Positions 53,348 through 63,949 of a DNA stretch of 64,000 bases are shown in pieces (the stretch's first letter is position 1; each line of letters begins with the position of its first letter). The DNA is from an uncultured Aquimarina sp. (lineage in GTDB: Bacteria > Bacteroidota > Bacteroidia > Flavobacteriales > Flavobacteriaceae): the NCBI GenBank assembly GCA_947493035.1, contig CANLOW010000006.1, positions 122,187 through 186,186 of the forward strand, read 5' to 3'. The notes below the pieces were generated by a model. It saw only the letters and a list, made by a program, of their open reading frames with translations. It ran no database searches and was not told the origin of the DNA. Both the position numbers and the translations under genes were made by a program.

Positions 53348-53902
53348 ATGTTAAAACAACTAATTATTTTAGGATGCCTAATGGTGTCTAGTACATTCGT
53401 GGCTCAAAATGATGTGTCGCCAGCAAATCCAGATTTTCAAAGAGAGTTAGAATATTGGGATTATGGTGTATGGGTAGAAAGCGGCCCCAAACCAGTTGTA
53501 CGATTTAAAGTTTCCACAGATGGTCATGGAGATAATCGCTCTGCTAGTATACGTTTAGTATCGGCTGATTACGGAGATAATTCTTTTGATGCCCATATGA
53601 CAACAGAACTTCAGCCTTTAAAGAAAGGTAAGGACTATGAATTGGAGTTTTGGGTAAAGGCAAATGATGGAAAAAATCATTCTATCGCATTTAAAATCTT
53701 TTCAGGAACTGAATTCAAAACAGAATTTTTTATACAAACAGTCTACTTCCAAGGAGATGGTCAATGGCATCGAATTACGAAAACGTTTGAGGCTTCAGAT
53801 GCTACCAAACATTTCGATTATAAGCATCCTATTTTACAGTTTGGCGTAGCAGGAGAGCATGGTTCTTTTTTATTAGATGATGTCAGCCTAAGACGTATTT
53901 AA
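53348..53902 (+). CDS. Secreted carbohydrate-binding-like protein (paralogue 1)
   Basis: 184 residues. Signal peptide MLKQLIILGCLMVSSTFVAQ, then one jelly-roll domain resembling the CBM4/9 galactose-binding-like fold: PANPDFQRELEYWDYGVW at the start, GHGDNRSASIRL, LQPLKKGKDYELEFWVKA, W-R/T-K-T-F-E-type strand (QWHRITKTFEA) and the terminal FLLDDVSLRRI. It has no enzyme domain and no T9SS sorting domain, so it is presumably periplasmic or released. It is in tandem with the homologous 53970-54518 gene. Confidence 0.82.
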   Translation: MLKQLIILGCLMVSSTFVAQNDVSPANPDFQRELEYWDYGVWVESGPKPVVRFKVSTDGHGDNRSASIRLVSADYGDNSFDAHMTTELQPLKKGKDYELEFWVKANDGKNHSIAFKIFSGTEFKTEFFIQTVYFQGDGQWHRITKTFEASDATKHFDYKHPILQFGVAGEHGSFLLDDVSLRRI

Positions 53903-53969
53903 ATTTATATTTGCCTGTTGAAATAGAAAATACTTAATAATCATAAAGCAAATATTAAATACCTTAATT

Positions 53970-54518
53970 ATGAAAAGAACCTTTTATGTTTTAGCTGCAC
54001 TAGTAAATATTTCTTTATGGGGGCAGTATGATAATTCTCCTGCAAATTCTGATTTTCAAATGGGATTTCAATATTGGGATTATAAAACACAAGAAGCTTC
54101 TAATACAGATTCCAAACCAAGGTTTTTTATGGATATAACCTCAGAAGGTCATAACGATAATCGCTCTTTAAAAGTGAATGCAGTATCTCCTACAAAAACA
54201 AAAGGCGCTTTTGAAACCTTTATTCAAGCAGAAATTCCTCCTTTAAAAAAAGGAAAAAAATACCGACTTGAATTTTGGGTTAAAACATCAATGGAAGATC
54301 AGTTTATAGCATATCAGTTATATTCAGATCAGCAAGAGTTTTCTAGGTTTTGGGAACAAAATCGAATTGTTTTAGAGAAAGATTCGTGGGAAAAAATCAC
54401 AAAGGAATTTATTGCAGAAGGTAATAAAACCAAGTTAAATTCACCCAAGTTAAGATTTGGATTTTCTTACAGTAAAGGTGTTTTGCTAGTAGACGATATT
54501 ACATTGAAGAGAATTTGA
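53970..54518 (+). CDS. Secreted carbohydrate-binding-like protein (paralogue 2)
   Basis: 182 residues, tandem paralogue of the preceding gene: same order of elements SPANSDFQMGFQYWDY, GHNDNRSLKVNAVS, IPPLKKGKKYRLEFWVKT, SWEKITKEFIA, GVLLVDDITLKRI, but clearly diverged, so the duplication is not recent. Signal peptide MKRTFYVLAALVNISLWGQ. The ligand is unknown. The pair is followed by a terminator before gyrB. Confidence 0.82.
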   Translation: MKRTFYVLAALVNISLWGQYDNSPANSDFQMGFQYWDYKTQEASNTDSKPRFFMDITSEGHNDNRSLKVNAVSPTKTKGAFETFIQAEIPPLKKGKKYRLEFWVKTSMEDQFIAYQLYSDQQEFSRFWEQNRIVLEKDSWEKITKEFIAEGNKTKLNSPKLRFGFSYSKGVLLVDDITLKRI

Positions 54519-54536
54519 TTTGACTAATAGCTTTTT

Positions 54537-54567
54537 TTAAAACACCTCAAATTTTGAGGTGTTTTTT
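54537..54567 (+). terminator. Terminator after the paralogue pair
   Basis: AAAACACCTCAAA / TTTGAGGTGTTTT, a perfect hairpin with a minimal loop and trailing T. Confidence 0.92.
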
Positions 54568-54693
54568 ATTGTATTTAAGCGAATATTTTTTCGAAATCTA
54601 AAAATTATATTTCTGGAAAAAATACAGAAAACGTATTTAATGTATTTTTTAAGCGATTTAAGAGACTTTTAATTTTTAATAGTGTTTTGTTGA

Positions 54694-54742
54694 TAACTTT
54701 GGTGTGAAGTCTAAAAAACGCCATTTTGGTTTTTTATCTTTG
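54694..54742 (+). promoter_or_regulatory. Two -7 boxes upstream of gyrB
   Basis: TAACTTTG at 54694-54701 and TATCTTTG at 54735-54742 both match TAnnTTTG. The second is 26 bases before the ATG. Neither has an ideally spaced TTG. Confidence 0.5.
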
Positions 54743-54743
54743 A

Positions 54744-56705
<1,962 letters not shown>

Positions 56706-56750
56706 TCAAACAGTAACGCTTACATTATTTAGCGTAAAGCATTTTGCAAT

Positions 56751-57701
56751 ATGATGAAAGGTACTGTTTATAAATCTACTGGTAGCTGGTATACAGTGAA
56801 AGGAGAAGATGATGTTTTCTACCAGTGTCGTATAAAAGGTAAATTTAGATTAAAAGGAATAAAAAGCACCAACCCCGTCGCAGTAGGCGATAGGGTTGGT
56901 TTTTCAGTAGAAGAGCTTGATGGGGTTAAGACTGGAGTGATTTCTGAAATCGAAGAGAGAGAGAATTTCATTGTTCGTAAATCAGTAAATCTTTCTAAGC
57001 AGACACACATTATAGCTTCTAATATAGATGTGGTATTTTTAGTAATCACACTTAATAATCCTCCAACTTCTACATCTTTTATAGATCGTTTTTTGGTTAC
57101 TTCTCGTGCTTACCGAATTGATACAGTGTTACTTTTTAATAAAGTAGATACTTATAATGAAGAAGAAATAGCAGAAATACGATATTTAGCAGATACTTAT
57201 CGAGCTATAGGGTATACTTGTATAGGTGTTTCGGCTAAGAAAAATAAAAATATCGATCAGGTAAAAGAGCTAATGAAGGATAATGTTTGTATGTTTTCTG
57301 GTCATAGTGGAGTAGGTAAATCAACTTTAGTGAATACCATAGAGCCTAGTTTGCATTTGAAAACTAAAGAAATTAGTGACCAGCATAAACAAGGACAGCA
57401 TACGACTACCTTTGCTGAAATGTATGATCTTCAAGAAGGCATTCGAATAATTGATACACCTGGTATCAAAGGATTCGGGATTGTTAATATGGAACCAGAG
57501 GAGATAGGAGGTTATTTTCCTGAGTTTTTTGAAAGACAGTCCGAATGTAAATTTAATAATTGTCTACATAAGAATGAGCCTAATTGTGCTATCAAGGAAG
57601 CTCTAGAAAATGATGAAATTGCTTGGTCAAGATACAATAGCTATCTACAAATGTTAGAAGGTGATGAAGATGTACATTATCGAAAGAATAGTTATGAATA
57701 A
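56751..57701 (+). CDS. rsgA: Ribosome small subunit-dependent GTPase RsgA
   Basis: 316 residues. Circularly permuted GTPase in 30S maturation: N-terminal OB fold (VYKSTGSWYTVKG...VGDRVGF), G4 motif LFNKVD, G1 FSGHSGVGKSTLVN, G3 DTPGIKGFG, then the zinc-binding knuckle CKFNNCLHKNEPNCAIKEAL. It lies 45 bases after gyrB. The second ATG two codons in could equally be used. Confidence 0.96.
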   Translation: MMKGTVYKSTGSWYTVKGEDDVFYQCRIKGKFRLKGIKSTNPVAVGDRVGFSVEELDGVKTGVISEIEERENFIVRKSVNLSKQTHIIASNIDVVFLVITLNNPPTSTSFIDRFLVTSRAYRIDTVLLFNKVDTYNEEEIAEIRYLADTYRAIGYTCIGVSAKKNKNIDQVKELMKDNVCMFSGHSGVGKSTLVNTIEPSLHLKTKEISDQHKQGQHTTTFAEMYDLQEGIRIIDTPGIKGFGIVNMEPEEIGGYFPEFFERQSECKFNNCLHKNEPNCAIKEALENDEIAWSRYNSYLQMLEGDEDVHYRKNSYE

Positions 57702-57771
57702 TTAATATCAGTAAGCAGTTGTAGAGAATTTATTATAATTATTTTAAATGAAATATTTGTTTATAAATGCT

Positions 57772-57799
57772 CATAACTTACAATTTACGATACCCAACT
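57772..57799. repeat. Weak heptad repeat before dtd
   Basis: CATAACT, TACAATT, TACGATA, CCCAACT: similar 7-base units, the least convincing member of the group. Confidence 0.3.
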
Positions 57800-57807
57800 A
57801 TTAAATC

Positions 57808-58260
57808 ATGAAAGCAGTAATCCAACGTGTTTTAGAAGCATCATTACAAGTTGAGGGAAAATTAATTTCTGAAATTAAACAAGGGTTAGTAATTCTATTA
57901 GGTATTCATGAAGAGGATGCATTAGATGATTTAGATTGGTTGGTGAAAAAGGTGTCTCAACTCCGAATATTTGCTGATGAGAAAGCAAATATGAATCTAA
58001 GTGTAAAAGACATTAATGGTGATATGTTAGTAGTCAGTCAATTTACACTATATGCAAATACCAAAAAGGGAAATCGTCCAAGTTTTACTACTGCTGCAAG
58101 ACCAGAAAAGGCTATTCCGTTGTATGAGGAATTTGTTAGAAAAATAGAGCTCAATTTAAATAAAAAGATCCAAACAGGTATTTTTGGGGCGGATATGAAA
58201 TTAGGTCTTATTAATGATGGGCCAGTTACTATAGTAATAGATTCAAAAAATAAAATTTAG
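57808..58260 (+). CDS. dtd: D-aminoacyl-tRNA deacylase
   Basis: 150 residues. Removes D-amino acids from mischarged tRNA. MKAVIQRVLEASLQVEG at the N-terminus, VSQFTLYANTKKGNRPSFTTAARPEKA (SQFTL motif), and the cross-subunit NDGPVTIVID (G-P cis-proline motif) are complete. It is probably cotranscribed with the following MazG-like gene across a repeat-filled spacer. Confidence 0.97.
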   Translation: MKAVIQRVLEASLQVEGKLISEIKQGLVILLGIHEEDALDDLDWLVKKVSQLRIFADEKANMNLSVKDINGDMLVVSQFTLYANTKKGNRPSFTTAARPEKAIPLYEEFVRKIELNLNKKIQTGIFGADMKLGLINDGPVTIVIDSKNKI

Positions 58261-58288
58261 TTGTCAGTTTAGAGTTGTTAATTGTCAG
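58261..58288. repeat. Heptad repeat directly after dtd
   Basis: TTGTCAG, TTTAGAG, TTGTTAA, TTGTCAG in 7-base register, starting on the base after the dtd stop codon. Confidence 0.75.
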
Positions 58289-58330
58289 TAGCTATATTTC
58301 TATAATGTTACAGAAAACGGATAACCAAAA

Positions 58331-58358
58331 CAGATAACAGATAACAGATAACAGAAAA
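58331..58358. repeat. Heptad repeat before the MazG-like gene
   Basis: CAGATAA three times in perfect tandem followed by CAGAAAA, in 7-base register, ending 5 bases before the next ATG. Confidence 0.9.
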
Positions 58359-58363
58359 CCAGA

Positions 58364-58690
58364 ATGAATATCAAAGATGCACAACTAGCTGTAGACGATT
58401 GGATAAAAAATCACGGAGTACGTTATTTTAATGAGTTAACAAATATGGCTCAGTTAACGGAAGAAGTAGGTGAGGTGGCAAGAATTATAGCGCGTCGTTA
58501 TGGAGAGCAAAGTGAGAAAGAAAGTGATAAAAATAAAGATCTAGGTGAGGAATTAGCTGATGTTGTTTTTGTAGTTTTGTGCCTTGCAAATCAAACAGGA
58601 GTCAATCTTCAAGAAGCTTTTGATAAGAAATTAGATGTAAAAACAAAGCGAGATCATGATAGGCACCATAACAATGAAAAGTTAAAATAG
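58364..58690 (+). CDS. MazG-like nucleotide pyrophosphohydrolase
   Basis: 108 residues. All-alpha NTP pyrophosphatase: AQLTEEVGEVARIIARRYGEQ contains the E-x-x-E metal motif and KDLGEELADVVFVVLCLANQTGV the second E-x-x-D motif, followed by a helix ending in KRDHDRHHN. Single MazG domain of the short type. It hydrolyses (d)NTPs to monophosphates, perhaps as house-cleaning; the preferred substrate is unknown. Its stop codon TAG is one base before the next gene's ATG. Confidence 0.92.
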   Translation: MNIKDAQLAVDDWIKNHGVRYFNELTNMAQLTEEVGEVARIIARRYGEQSEKESDKNKDLGEELADVVFVVLCLANQTGVNLQEAFDKKLDVKTKRDHDRHHNNEKLK

Positions 58691-58691
58691 T

Positions 58692-58955
58692 ATGTGGAAA
58701 ATGTTTAAGACTGTAATGAGTTCAGAAGCTTACTGGAGATCAGTATTGCGTTTAGCTTTTTTATTTGCAGTAGTATTTACTTTTGTAGTTTTTATTGGAG
58801 AGTCCAAATTTAGTTGGGATGTATTCAGTGCAAAATATATTGATAATGGAATGTGGTTTCCGTTTTTTCGATCTAGAATTATGGGAGGCTTAGTCTATGG
58901 GCTATTCGTATCCTTTGTTTTTCAACGAAGAAAAATTTTAGAAGCCAGAAAATAG
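58692..58955 (+). CDS. Small hypothetical membrane protein
   Basis: 87 residues with two hydrophobic helices (about 16-36 and 62-80) and a loop KFSWDVFSAKYIDNGMWFPFFRSRIMGG; the C-terminus is basic (QRRKILEARK). It begins one base after the MazG-like stop codon, so the pair is cotranscribed. No function is recognised; the family looks like a conserved flavobacterial membrane protein beside this gene. Confidence 0.7.
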   Translation: MWKMFKTVMSSEAYWRSVLRLAFLFAVVFTFVVFIGESKFSWDVFSAKYIDNGMWFPFFRSRIMGGLVYGLFVSFVFQRRKILEARK

Positions 58956-59003
58956 TTACAATAATAAAGTTCAGTCGTGTTGAAATGTCTCGATGGTAAA
59001 TCT

Positions 59004-59024
59004 GACAATCGACAATCGACAATC
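59004..59024. repeat. Heptad repeat before aroA
   Basis: GACAATC three times in perfect tandem, followed by GATAACT; 15 bases before the aroA ATG. Confidence 0.88.
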
Positions 59025-59038
59025 GATAACTAAATAAG

Positions 59039-60274
59039 ATGAAATTACACTTACAACAAATACCCGATATATCAAATCAGCAGTTACAAATTACAGGTTC
59101 AAAAAGTGAAGCGAATCGACTGCTAATTCTTCAAGCATTATATCCAGCAATAACTATAGAAAATTTATCGAATAGTGATGATTCTGAAGTAATGCAAAAA
59201 GCATTAAAAAGCTCAGATGAATTAGTGGATATTCATCATGCAGGTACTGCTATGCGTTTTCTTACCTCTTATTTTGCAACAAGAGATGGTAGAAAAACAA
59301 TTTTAACAGGTAGCGAGCGTATGCAACAGCGCCCTATTGAAATCTTAGTAAAAGCATTGAATGATTTGGGAGCTTCGATTGGTTATCAAAAAAACCAAGG
59401 AGTACCACCATTAGTGATTGAAGGGAAAAAAATCACTCAAAAGGAAGTAACACTAAAGGCTAATGTAAGTAGTCAGTATATTTCGTCATTAATGTTGGTG
59501 GCACCAACATTAGAAAATGGTTTAATAATTAAATTAGAAGGAAAAGTAACTTCGGTGCCATATATAAAAATGACTTTGTCATTATTAAGTGAAGTGGGAG
59601 TAGAAGGGGTTTTTGAAAATAATATAATTACGATAAAACCTTTAGAAAGTGTTGATGAAAAGGAGCTAGTTGTAGAGTCAGATTGGAGTTCGGCCTCTTA
59701 TTTCTATAGTTTAGTGGCACTTTCGAAAGAAGCGAAAATCACATTAGGAAGTTATAAGCAAAATAGTTATCAAGGAGATTCATCATTAGCTGAAATTTAT
59801 AAACATCTAGGGGTAGAAACTACTTATGGTAACAATACTATAACTTTAGAAAAAGTAAGACACCCAGAAAAAGGAACTGATGCCTTTGGTGGTGCTTTAG
59901 ATTTAGCGAATTCGCCAGACATTGCGCAAACTATAGCAGTTACTTGTTTTGGTTTGGGACTTTCGTGTCATATGATAGGTTTGCATACGTTGAAGATTAA
60001 GGAAACAGATCGTCTAGAGGCATTAAAAGTTGAGATTGAAAAGTTAGGGGGAGTTGTAACTATCTCTGATGTAGACTTAAAGCTTTCAGTTTCTTCAGGC
60101 GTAAAGTCAGGAATAGCTATAGATACATACCAAGATCATAGGATGGCAATGGCATTTGCTCCATTAGCACTACGAACAGATCTTATTATTAATGAGGCTG
60201 AAGTGGTGAGTAAGTCTTACCCTGATTTTTGGAAAGATATGAAGACAGTAGGTTTTGAAATCAAAGAGTTTTAA
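59039..60274 (+). CDS. aroA: 3-phosphoshikimate 1-carboxyvinyltransferase (EPSP synthase)
   Basis: 411 residues. Transfers enolpyruvate from PEP to shikimate-3-phosphate, the step before chorismate and hence upstream of TrpE. ITGSKSEANRLLILQAL is the substrate-binding start, HAGTAMRFLTSYFATRDG the PEP region (usual N-A-G-T-A changed to H-A-G-T-A), QQRPIEILVKALNDLGA, and KIKETDRLEALKVEIEKLGG and DHRMAMAFAPLAL near the C-terminus. Slightly shorter than E. coli AroA (427). Confidence 0.95.
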   Translation: MKLHLQQIPDISNQQLQITGSKSEANRLLILQALYPAITIENLSNSDDSEVMQKALKSSDELVDIHHAGTAMRFLTSYFATRDGRKTILTGSERMQQRPIEILVKALNDLGASIGYQKNQGVPPLVIEGKKITQKEVTLKANVSSQYISSLMLVAPTLENGLIIKLEGKVTSVPYIKMTLSLLSEVGVEGVFENNIITIKPLESVDEKELVVESDWSSASYFYSLVALSKEAKITLGSYKQNSYQGDSSLAEIYKHLGVETTYGNNTITLEKVRHPEKGTDAFGGALDLANSPDIAQTIAVTCFGLGLSCHMIGLHTLKIKETDRLEALKVEIEKLGGVVTISDVDLKLSVSSGVKSGIAIDTYQDHRMAMAFAPLALRTDLIINEAEVVSKSYPDFWKDMKTVGFEIKEF

Positions 60275-60317
60275 GTCATAACTGTAATTTTTATTGCCAT
60301 GTCTATCAGAGTAGCGG

Positions 60318-60352
60318 TCTAATATCTATCATCTAATAGCTAAGCGATCTAA
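60318..60352. repeat. Heptad repeat between aroA and queA
   Basis: TCTAATA, TCTATCA, TCTAATA, GCTAAGC, GATCTAA in 7-base register. The leading AGCGGTCTAAT is shared with the trpG-trpD spacer. Confidence 0.75.
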
Positions 60353-60369
60353 AAAAAACAAAGAATCAC

Positions 60370-60401
60370 TTGACAACCCCCTATCTGAGATTGTATATTT
60401 G
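60370..60401 (+). promoter_or_regulatory. Promoter of queA
   Basis: TTG (60370-60372), 21 bases, TATATTTG (60394-60401); 20 bases before the ATG. Confidence 0.78.
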
Positions 60402-60421
60402 TCCCACTTAAAAATGAATGA

Positions 60422-61471
60422 ATGAAACTATCACATTTCGATTTCGATTTACCGAGTGAATTATTAGCAGAATACCCTTCTGAAAATCGCGATGAAGCGA
60501 GACTTATGGTTGTTAATCGTAAAGAAGGTACCATCGAGCATAAATTATTTAAAGATCTTATAGAGTACTTCGATGAAGGAGATGTAATGGTGTTAAATAA
60601 TACGAAGGTGTTTCCTGCTCGTCTTTTCGGAAATAAAGAAAAAACGGGAGCGCGTATAGAAGTGTTTTTATTACGTGAATTAAATTCAGAAACACGCCTT
60701 TGGGATGTATTGGTAGATCCAGCTCGTAAAATAAGAATCGGTAATAAATTGTATTTCGGTGATGATGATTCTTTAGTAGCAGAGGTTATTGATAATACAA
60801 CTTCAAGAGGTCGTACATTACGTTTTTTATATGATGGTTCTTACGAAGAATTCCGTCAGAAATTAAAAGATTTAGGAGAGACTCCGCTTCCTAAATATAT
60901 AAAAAGAGAAGTAGAGCCAGAAGATCACGAACGTTATCAAACTATTTATGCAAAAAATGAAGGAGCTGTAGCTGCGCCAACAGCCGGTTTGCACTTCTCA
61001 AAGCATTTATTAAAGCGTTTAGAGATCAAAGGTGTAGATTTTGCTGAAGTTACATTACATGTAGGTTTAGGGACTTTCAACCCTGTAGAAGTAGAAGATC
61101 TTTCGAAGCATAAGATGGATAGTGAGCAAGCTGAAATCGAGACAAGAGCTACTGAAGTTGTTAATAATGCTTTAGTGAAAAAGAAACGTGTATGTGCTGT
61201 AGGTACTACAGTTATGCGTAGTTTAGAAAGTGCAGTTAGTTCAAGCCATACATTAAATGAATTTAATGGATGGACAAATAAATTTATTTTCCCACCATAT
61301 GAGTTTAGTATTGCTGATTGTATGATTACTAACTTTCATACGCCTAAGTCAACTTTATTAATGATGGTGTCTGCATTTATGGGGCACGATTTAATGAAAG
61401 AGGCTTATGCAGAAGCTGTAAAAGAAAAGTATAAATTCTATAGTTATGGAGATGCAATGTTGATTATATAA
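60422..61471 (+). CDS. queA: S-adenosylmethionine:tRNA ribosyltransferase-isomerase
   Basis: 349 residues. Adds the SAM-derived ribosyl group to 7-aminomethyl-7-deazaguanine in tRNA, forming epoxyqueuosine. [30 protein letters not shown] at the start, [48 protein letters not shown] and [13 protein letters not shown] are all signature segments of the family. It has its own promoter and terminator. Confidence 0.98.
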   Translation: MKLSHFDFDLPSELLAEYPSENRDEARLMVVNRKEGTIEHKLFKDLIEYFDEGDVMVLNNTKVFPARLFGNKEKTGARIEVFLLRELNSETRLWDVLVDPARKIRIGNKLYFGDDDSLVAEVIDNTTSRGRTLRFLYDGSYEEFRQKLKDLGETPLPKYIKREVEPEDHERYQTIYAKNEGAVAAPTAGLHFSKHLLKRLEIKGVDFAEVTLHVGLGTFNPVEVEDLSKHKMDSEQAEIETRATEVVNNALVKKKRVCAVGTTVMRSLESAVSSSHTLNEFNGWTNKFIFPPYEFSIADCMITNFHTPKSTLLMMVSAFMGHDLMKEAYAEAVKEKYKFYSYGDAMLII

Positions 61472-61493
61472 TTGCGTTGAATTAAAATATTTT

Positions 61494-61527
61494 AAAGCCG
61501 TTCTTTTTAAAGAGCGGCTTTTTTTGT
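61494..61527 (+). terminator. Terminator of queA
   Basis: AAAGCCGTTCTTT / AAAGAGCGGCTTT stem (one G-T pair) followed by T, 22 bases after the stop. Confidence 0.92.
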
Positions 61528-61609
61528 TTTTCATCGATTTGTTGAGGTTTGAAATAATTATAAGTTAAAAGTCGCGTTCTAGTTCAAGCTAATTAAATTA
61601 GAAAATATC

Positions 61610-63418
61610 ATGAGGTCAAAAGCTTTGCTTGTAGCTGTAGTTTCTGTAGTAAATTCAGTTTTTGCGGATCCACCAGAGCCAGAAGTAGGTTACAGATGGG
61701 TTATTAACGAATCATATTCAGATGAATTTAATGGTAATAAATTGGATGAATCTAAATGGAATGACTTTTTTACGTTTGGTTGGCAAGGAAGAAGGCCAGC
61801 TCGTTTTGAAAAAAGTAGTATTTCTGTAGATGAAGGTAACCTTATTATTAGAAATGGTGTATTAGATAAGCCTTCAAATGGATACACAATAGCCGGTGGA
61901 GCAGTATCTACAAAAAAGCAAGATGCTTATTTTGGTTATTATGAATGTAATTTTAAAGCTTCCAGAATAACTATGTCTACAACATTCTGGTTGTCAAACA
62001 GGAAAGATGTTGTCAATTTTGCTACAAAAAAGAGTAATGGAGAAAATTGTTCTAATGATAGGTATAGTCAGGAGTTAGATGTTATGGAAGCTGTCGGAGG
62101 TGTATTTAATGGAACGGATAAATTTCGTGAAAACATGAACTTTAATACACATTATCGTTATATCGATTGTAATAGTAGTCCTGAAAAGTTTTTCTCGGCA
62201 GGTAATAATGCTGTAGAAGGAAATGGTGCAAAGGCTAACGCGCAGCTTAGTTCTGAGGTGTGGGAAGATTTTCATACTTATGGAGCTTATTGGGAAGATG
62301 CAAATCAGGTGTCTTTTTATGCTGATAATAAGTTTACGGGTACTGTTCAGGTTAGTACCGATGTTGTAGATAGGCCTTTTGACCGATCAATGGGTGTAAA
62401 TCTAGTAACAGAAACCTATGATTGGGTGCGACCTCTACCTACTGCAGAGCAATTAAATGATAATAGCATTAATGCATCCTTCTATAATTGGGTTCGTTCG
62501 TATAAGCTTGTTAAAGTAGATGAAGATGTAACAGTTGATTATCCGGCTGTTTATCAACAATCGTTAGAGTATTTTAATAACCCTAGATTGATAAACGATA
62601 ATAAGAATATTGAGCTTTCTTATATGTACAAGGCTAATAAGAATTTAGAATTGAAAGTGTTCGTTTCTCAAGAAGGTAAAGTAATTACTGAAAGCTCAGT
62701 TTCGGTTTTAAGAGGTTTTGGAAAGAAAAAACAGTCTATTGAATTAGGTCAAGCTTTATCAAATGGTTCTTACCAATATTATGTAGAGTTATTAGATGGT
62801 GAAAATGTAGTTGCATCAATTGGAGATAAGCCAAGTTTGAATAATGAGCCTATTGTTAACAATAAGCCTTCAATAAGTTTTAAAGATGTTAATGATGATT
62901 TAATTACTGTTACTGCTGGTAATAGTATAGATATTGAAGTTTTAGCTTCAGATAGTGATGGTACTATAGATAATGTGAAACTTTATATAGATGATAATTT
63001 TATTAGGCAAGAAAGTGTATTTCCATATCAATGGGATGCAGATAGAGATACAGTATTAAGTAATTTAGAAGAGGGGGAATATATGATTCGAGCTGAAGCA
63101 ACAGATAACAAAGATGCTGTTAGTGAAATAGAGTTGAAACTAGTTGTTACTTCAAGGGGTGATTCACTTTTATCTATTTCTGAAGGTGATTTAATTAATA
63201 AATCATCTGAAATAGAGGTTTTTCCTAATCCTTCAGAAGGATTAATTAATTTTTCGGGTCTTAAATCAGGAGATCAGGTGTCGCTTTATGATATAAATGG
63301 AAAAGAATTAAAAGAAATAATCTATAAGGGTAATCAATTATCAATATCAACTTTGGGTAATGGACTTTATATATTAGTAATGAACAAAAGAAAAGTAGTG
63401 AAAGTGGTGAAACGATAA
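61610..63418 (+). CDS. Secreted GH16 glycoside hydrolase with Ig-like and T9SS domains
   Basis: 602 residues. Signal peptide MRSKALLVAVVSVVNSVFA; GH16 catalytic domain about 30-310 with SDEFNGNKLDESKWND near its start and the active-site ELDVMEAVGG (E155, D157, E160: nucleophile, assisting acid, acid/base); a linker region; a bacterial Ig-like domain about 420-510 (NKPSISFKDVNDDLITVTAGNSIDIEVLASDSDGTIDNVKLYIDD...); and a type A T9SS sorting domain (VFPNPSEGLINFSGLKSG...) to the end. The GWQGRRPARF and FGYYECNFKASRITMSTTFWLS features suggest the agarase/porphyranase branch rather than laminarinases. It should be exported by T9SS and attached to the surface. Confidence 0.88.
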   Translation: MRSKALLVAVVSVVNSVFADPPEPEVGYRWVINESYSDEFNGNKLDESKWNDFFTFGWQGRRPARFEKSSISVDEGNLIIRNGVLDKPSNGYTIAGGAVSTKKQDAYFGYYECNFKASRITMSTTFWLSNRKDVVNFATKKSNGENCSNDRYSQELDVMEAVGGVFNGTDKFRENMNFNTHYRYIDCNSSPEKFFSAGNNAVEGNGAKANAQLSSEVWEDFHTYGAYWEDANQVSFYADNKFTGTVQVSTDVVDRPFDRSMGVNLVTETYDWVRPLPTAEQLNDNSINASFYNWVRSYKLVKVDEDVTVDYPAVYQQSLEYFNNPRLINDNKNIELSYMYKANKNLELKVFVSQEGKVITESSVSVLRGFGKKKQSIELGQALSNGSYQYYVELLDGENVVASIGDKPSLNNEPIVNNKPSISFKDVNDDLITVTAGNSIDIEVLASDSDGTIDNVKLYIDDNFIRQESVFPYQWDADRDTVLSNLEEGEYMIRAEATDNKDAVSEIELKLVVTSRGDSLLSISEGDLINKSSEIEVFPNPSEGLINFSGLKSGDQVSLYDINGKELKEIIYKGNQLSISTLGNGLYILVMNKRKVVKVVKR

Positions 63419-63577
63419 GACTTTTGTTTACTATAGAATATTGTAACAAAGAATAGTTACTTCAACTCAAAATCAAAAATAAATAACTGAGAATGGTTAA
63501 TAGTAAATTCATTAAAGTTATATATTTTTGATTTTGAGCATATTAGTAATTATTTTAAAAAAAACTTCAAAAAGTTA

Positions 63578-63607
63578 TTGTTAAAACAAAAAGAGGTTGT
63601 AATTTTG
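63578..63607 (+). promoter_or_regulatory. Tandem promoter P1 (putative rRNA operon)
   Basis: TTG (63578-63580), 19 bases, TAATTTTG (63600-63607), followed by the GC-rich CCGCCCCG. First of a stack of similar promoters; the preceding 63419-63570 has no gene. Confidence 0.65.
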
Positions 63608-63722
63608 CCGCCCCGTTGGAACGACAGTTGTTATCATTGATAGCAAAGTAAATAGGAGTAGACGGTTTCATTGAGAGTTAAAGAATTATTCAAATAGCGT
63701 AGAGAAAACTTAATTTTTTTTC

Positions 63723-63754
63723 TTGTTTAGTTATGAATAAATAACGTAGGTTTG
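63723..63754 (+). promoter_or_regulatory. Tandem promoter P2 (putative rRNA operon)
   Basis: TTG (63723-63725), 21 bases, TAGGTTTG (63747-63754), then CACCCCGTC. An A/T-rich tract lies immediately upstream (AACTTAATTTTTTTC). Confidence 0.7.
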
Positions 63755-63830
63755 CACCCCGTCTAAATATTAAGCTTTATTAATGTTTGTAAGGGTTTAG
63801 GTTTATTCCTTATTAAAGAAATATTGAGAA

Positions 63831-63880
63831 AAAATATTTAATTTTTTCTTGTTTTGGAGGAAATAAATAGTGTATCTTTG
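63831..63880 (+). promoter_or_regulatory. Tandem promoter P3 with A/T-rich upstream repeat
   Basis: TTG (63849-63851), 21 bases, TATCTTTG (63873-63880), then CAGCCCGC. The tract ATATTTAATTTTTTC precedes the TTG and is repeated at P4. The following transcript contains AGTTCTTTAAAATTG, resembling the leader found before 16S rRNA genes in this phylum. Confidence 0.75.
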
Positions 63881-63949
63881 CAGCCCGCTAAACGCTAAGT
63901 TAATTAGTTGTTTTGGGTAAAAGAAGTTCTTTAAAATTGCTGAAAATTA

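Noticed and set aside
58331-59030. Short tandem repeats considered as a CRISPR array
   Set aside because: Units are 7 bases in direct tandem with no spacers, and there are no cas genes.
61690-62275. Minus-strand ORFs inside the GH16 gene
   Set aside because: Shadows of a gene with clear catalytic and sorting motifs.
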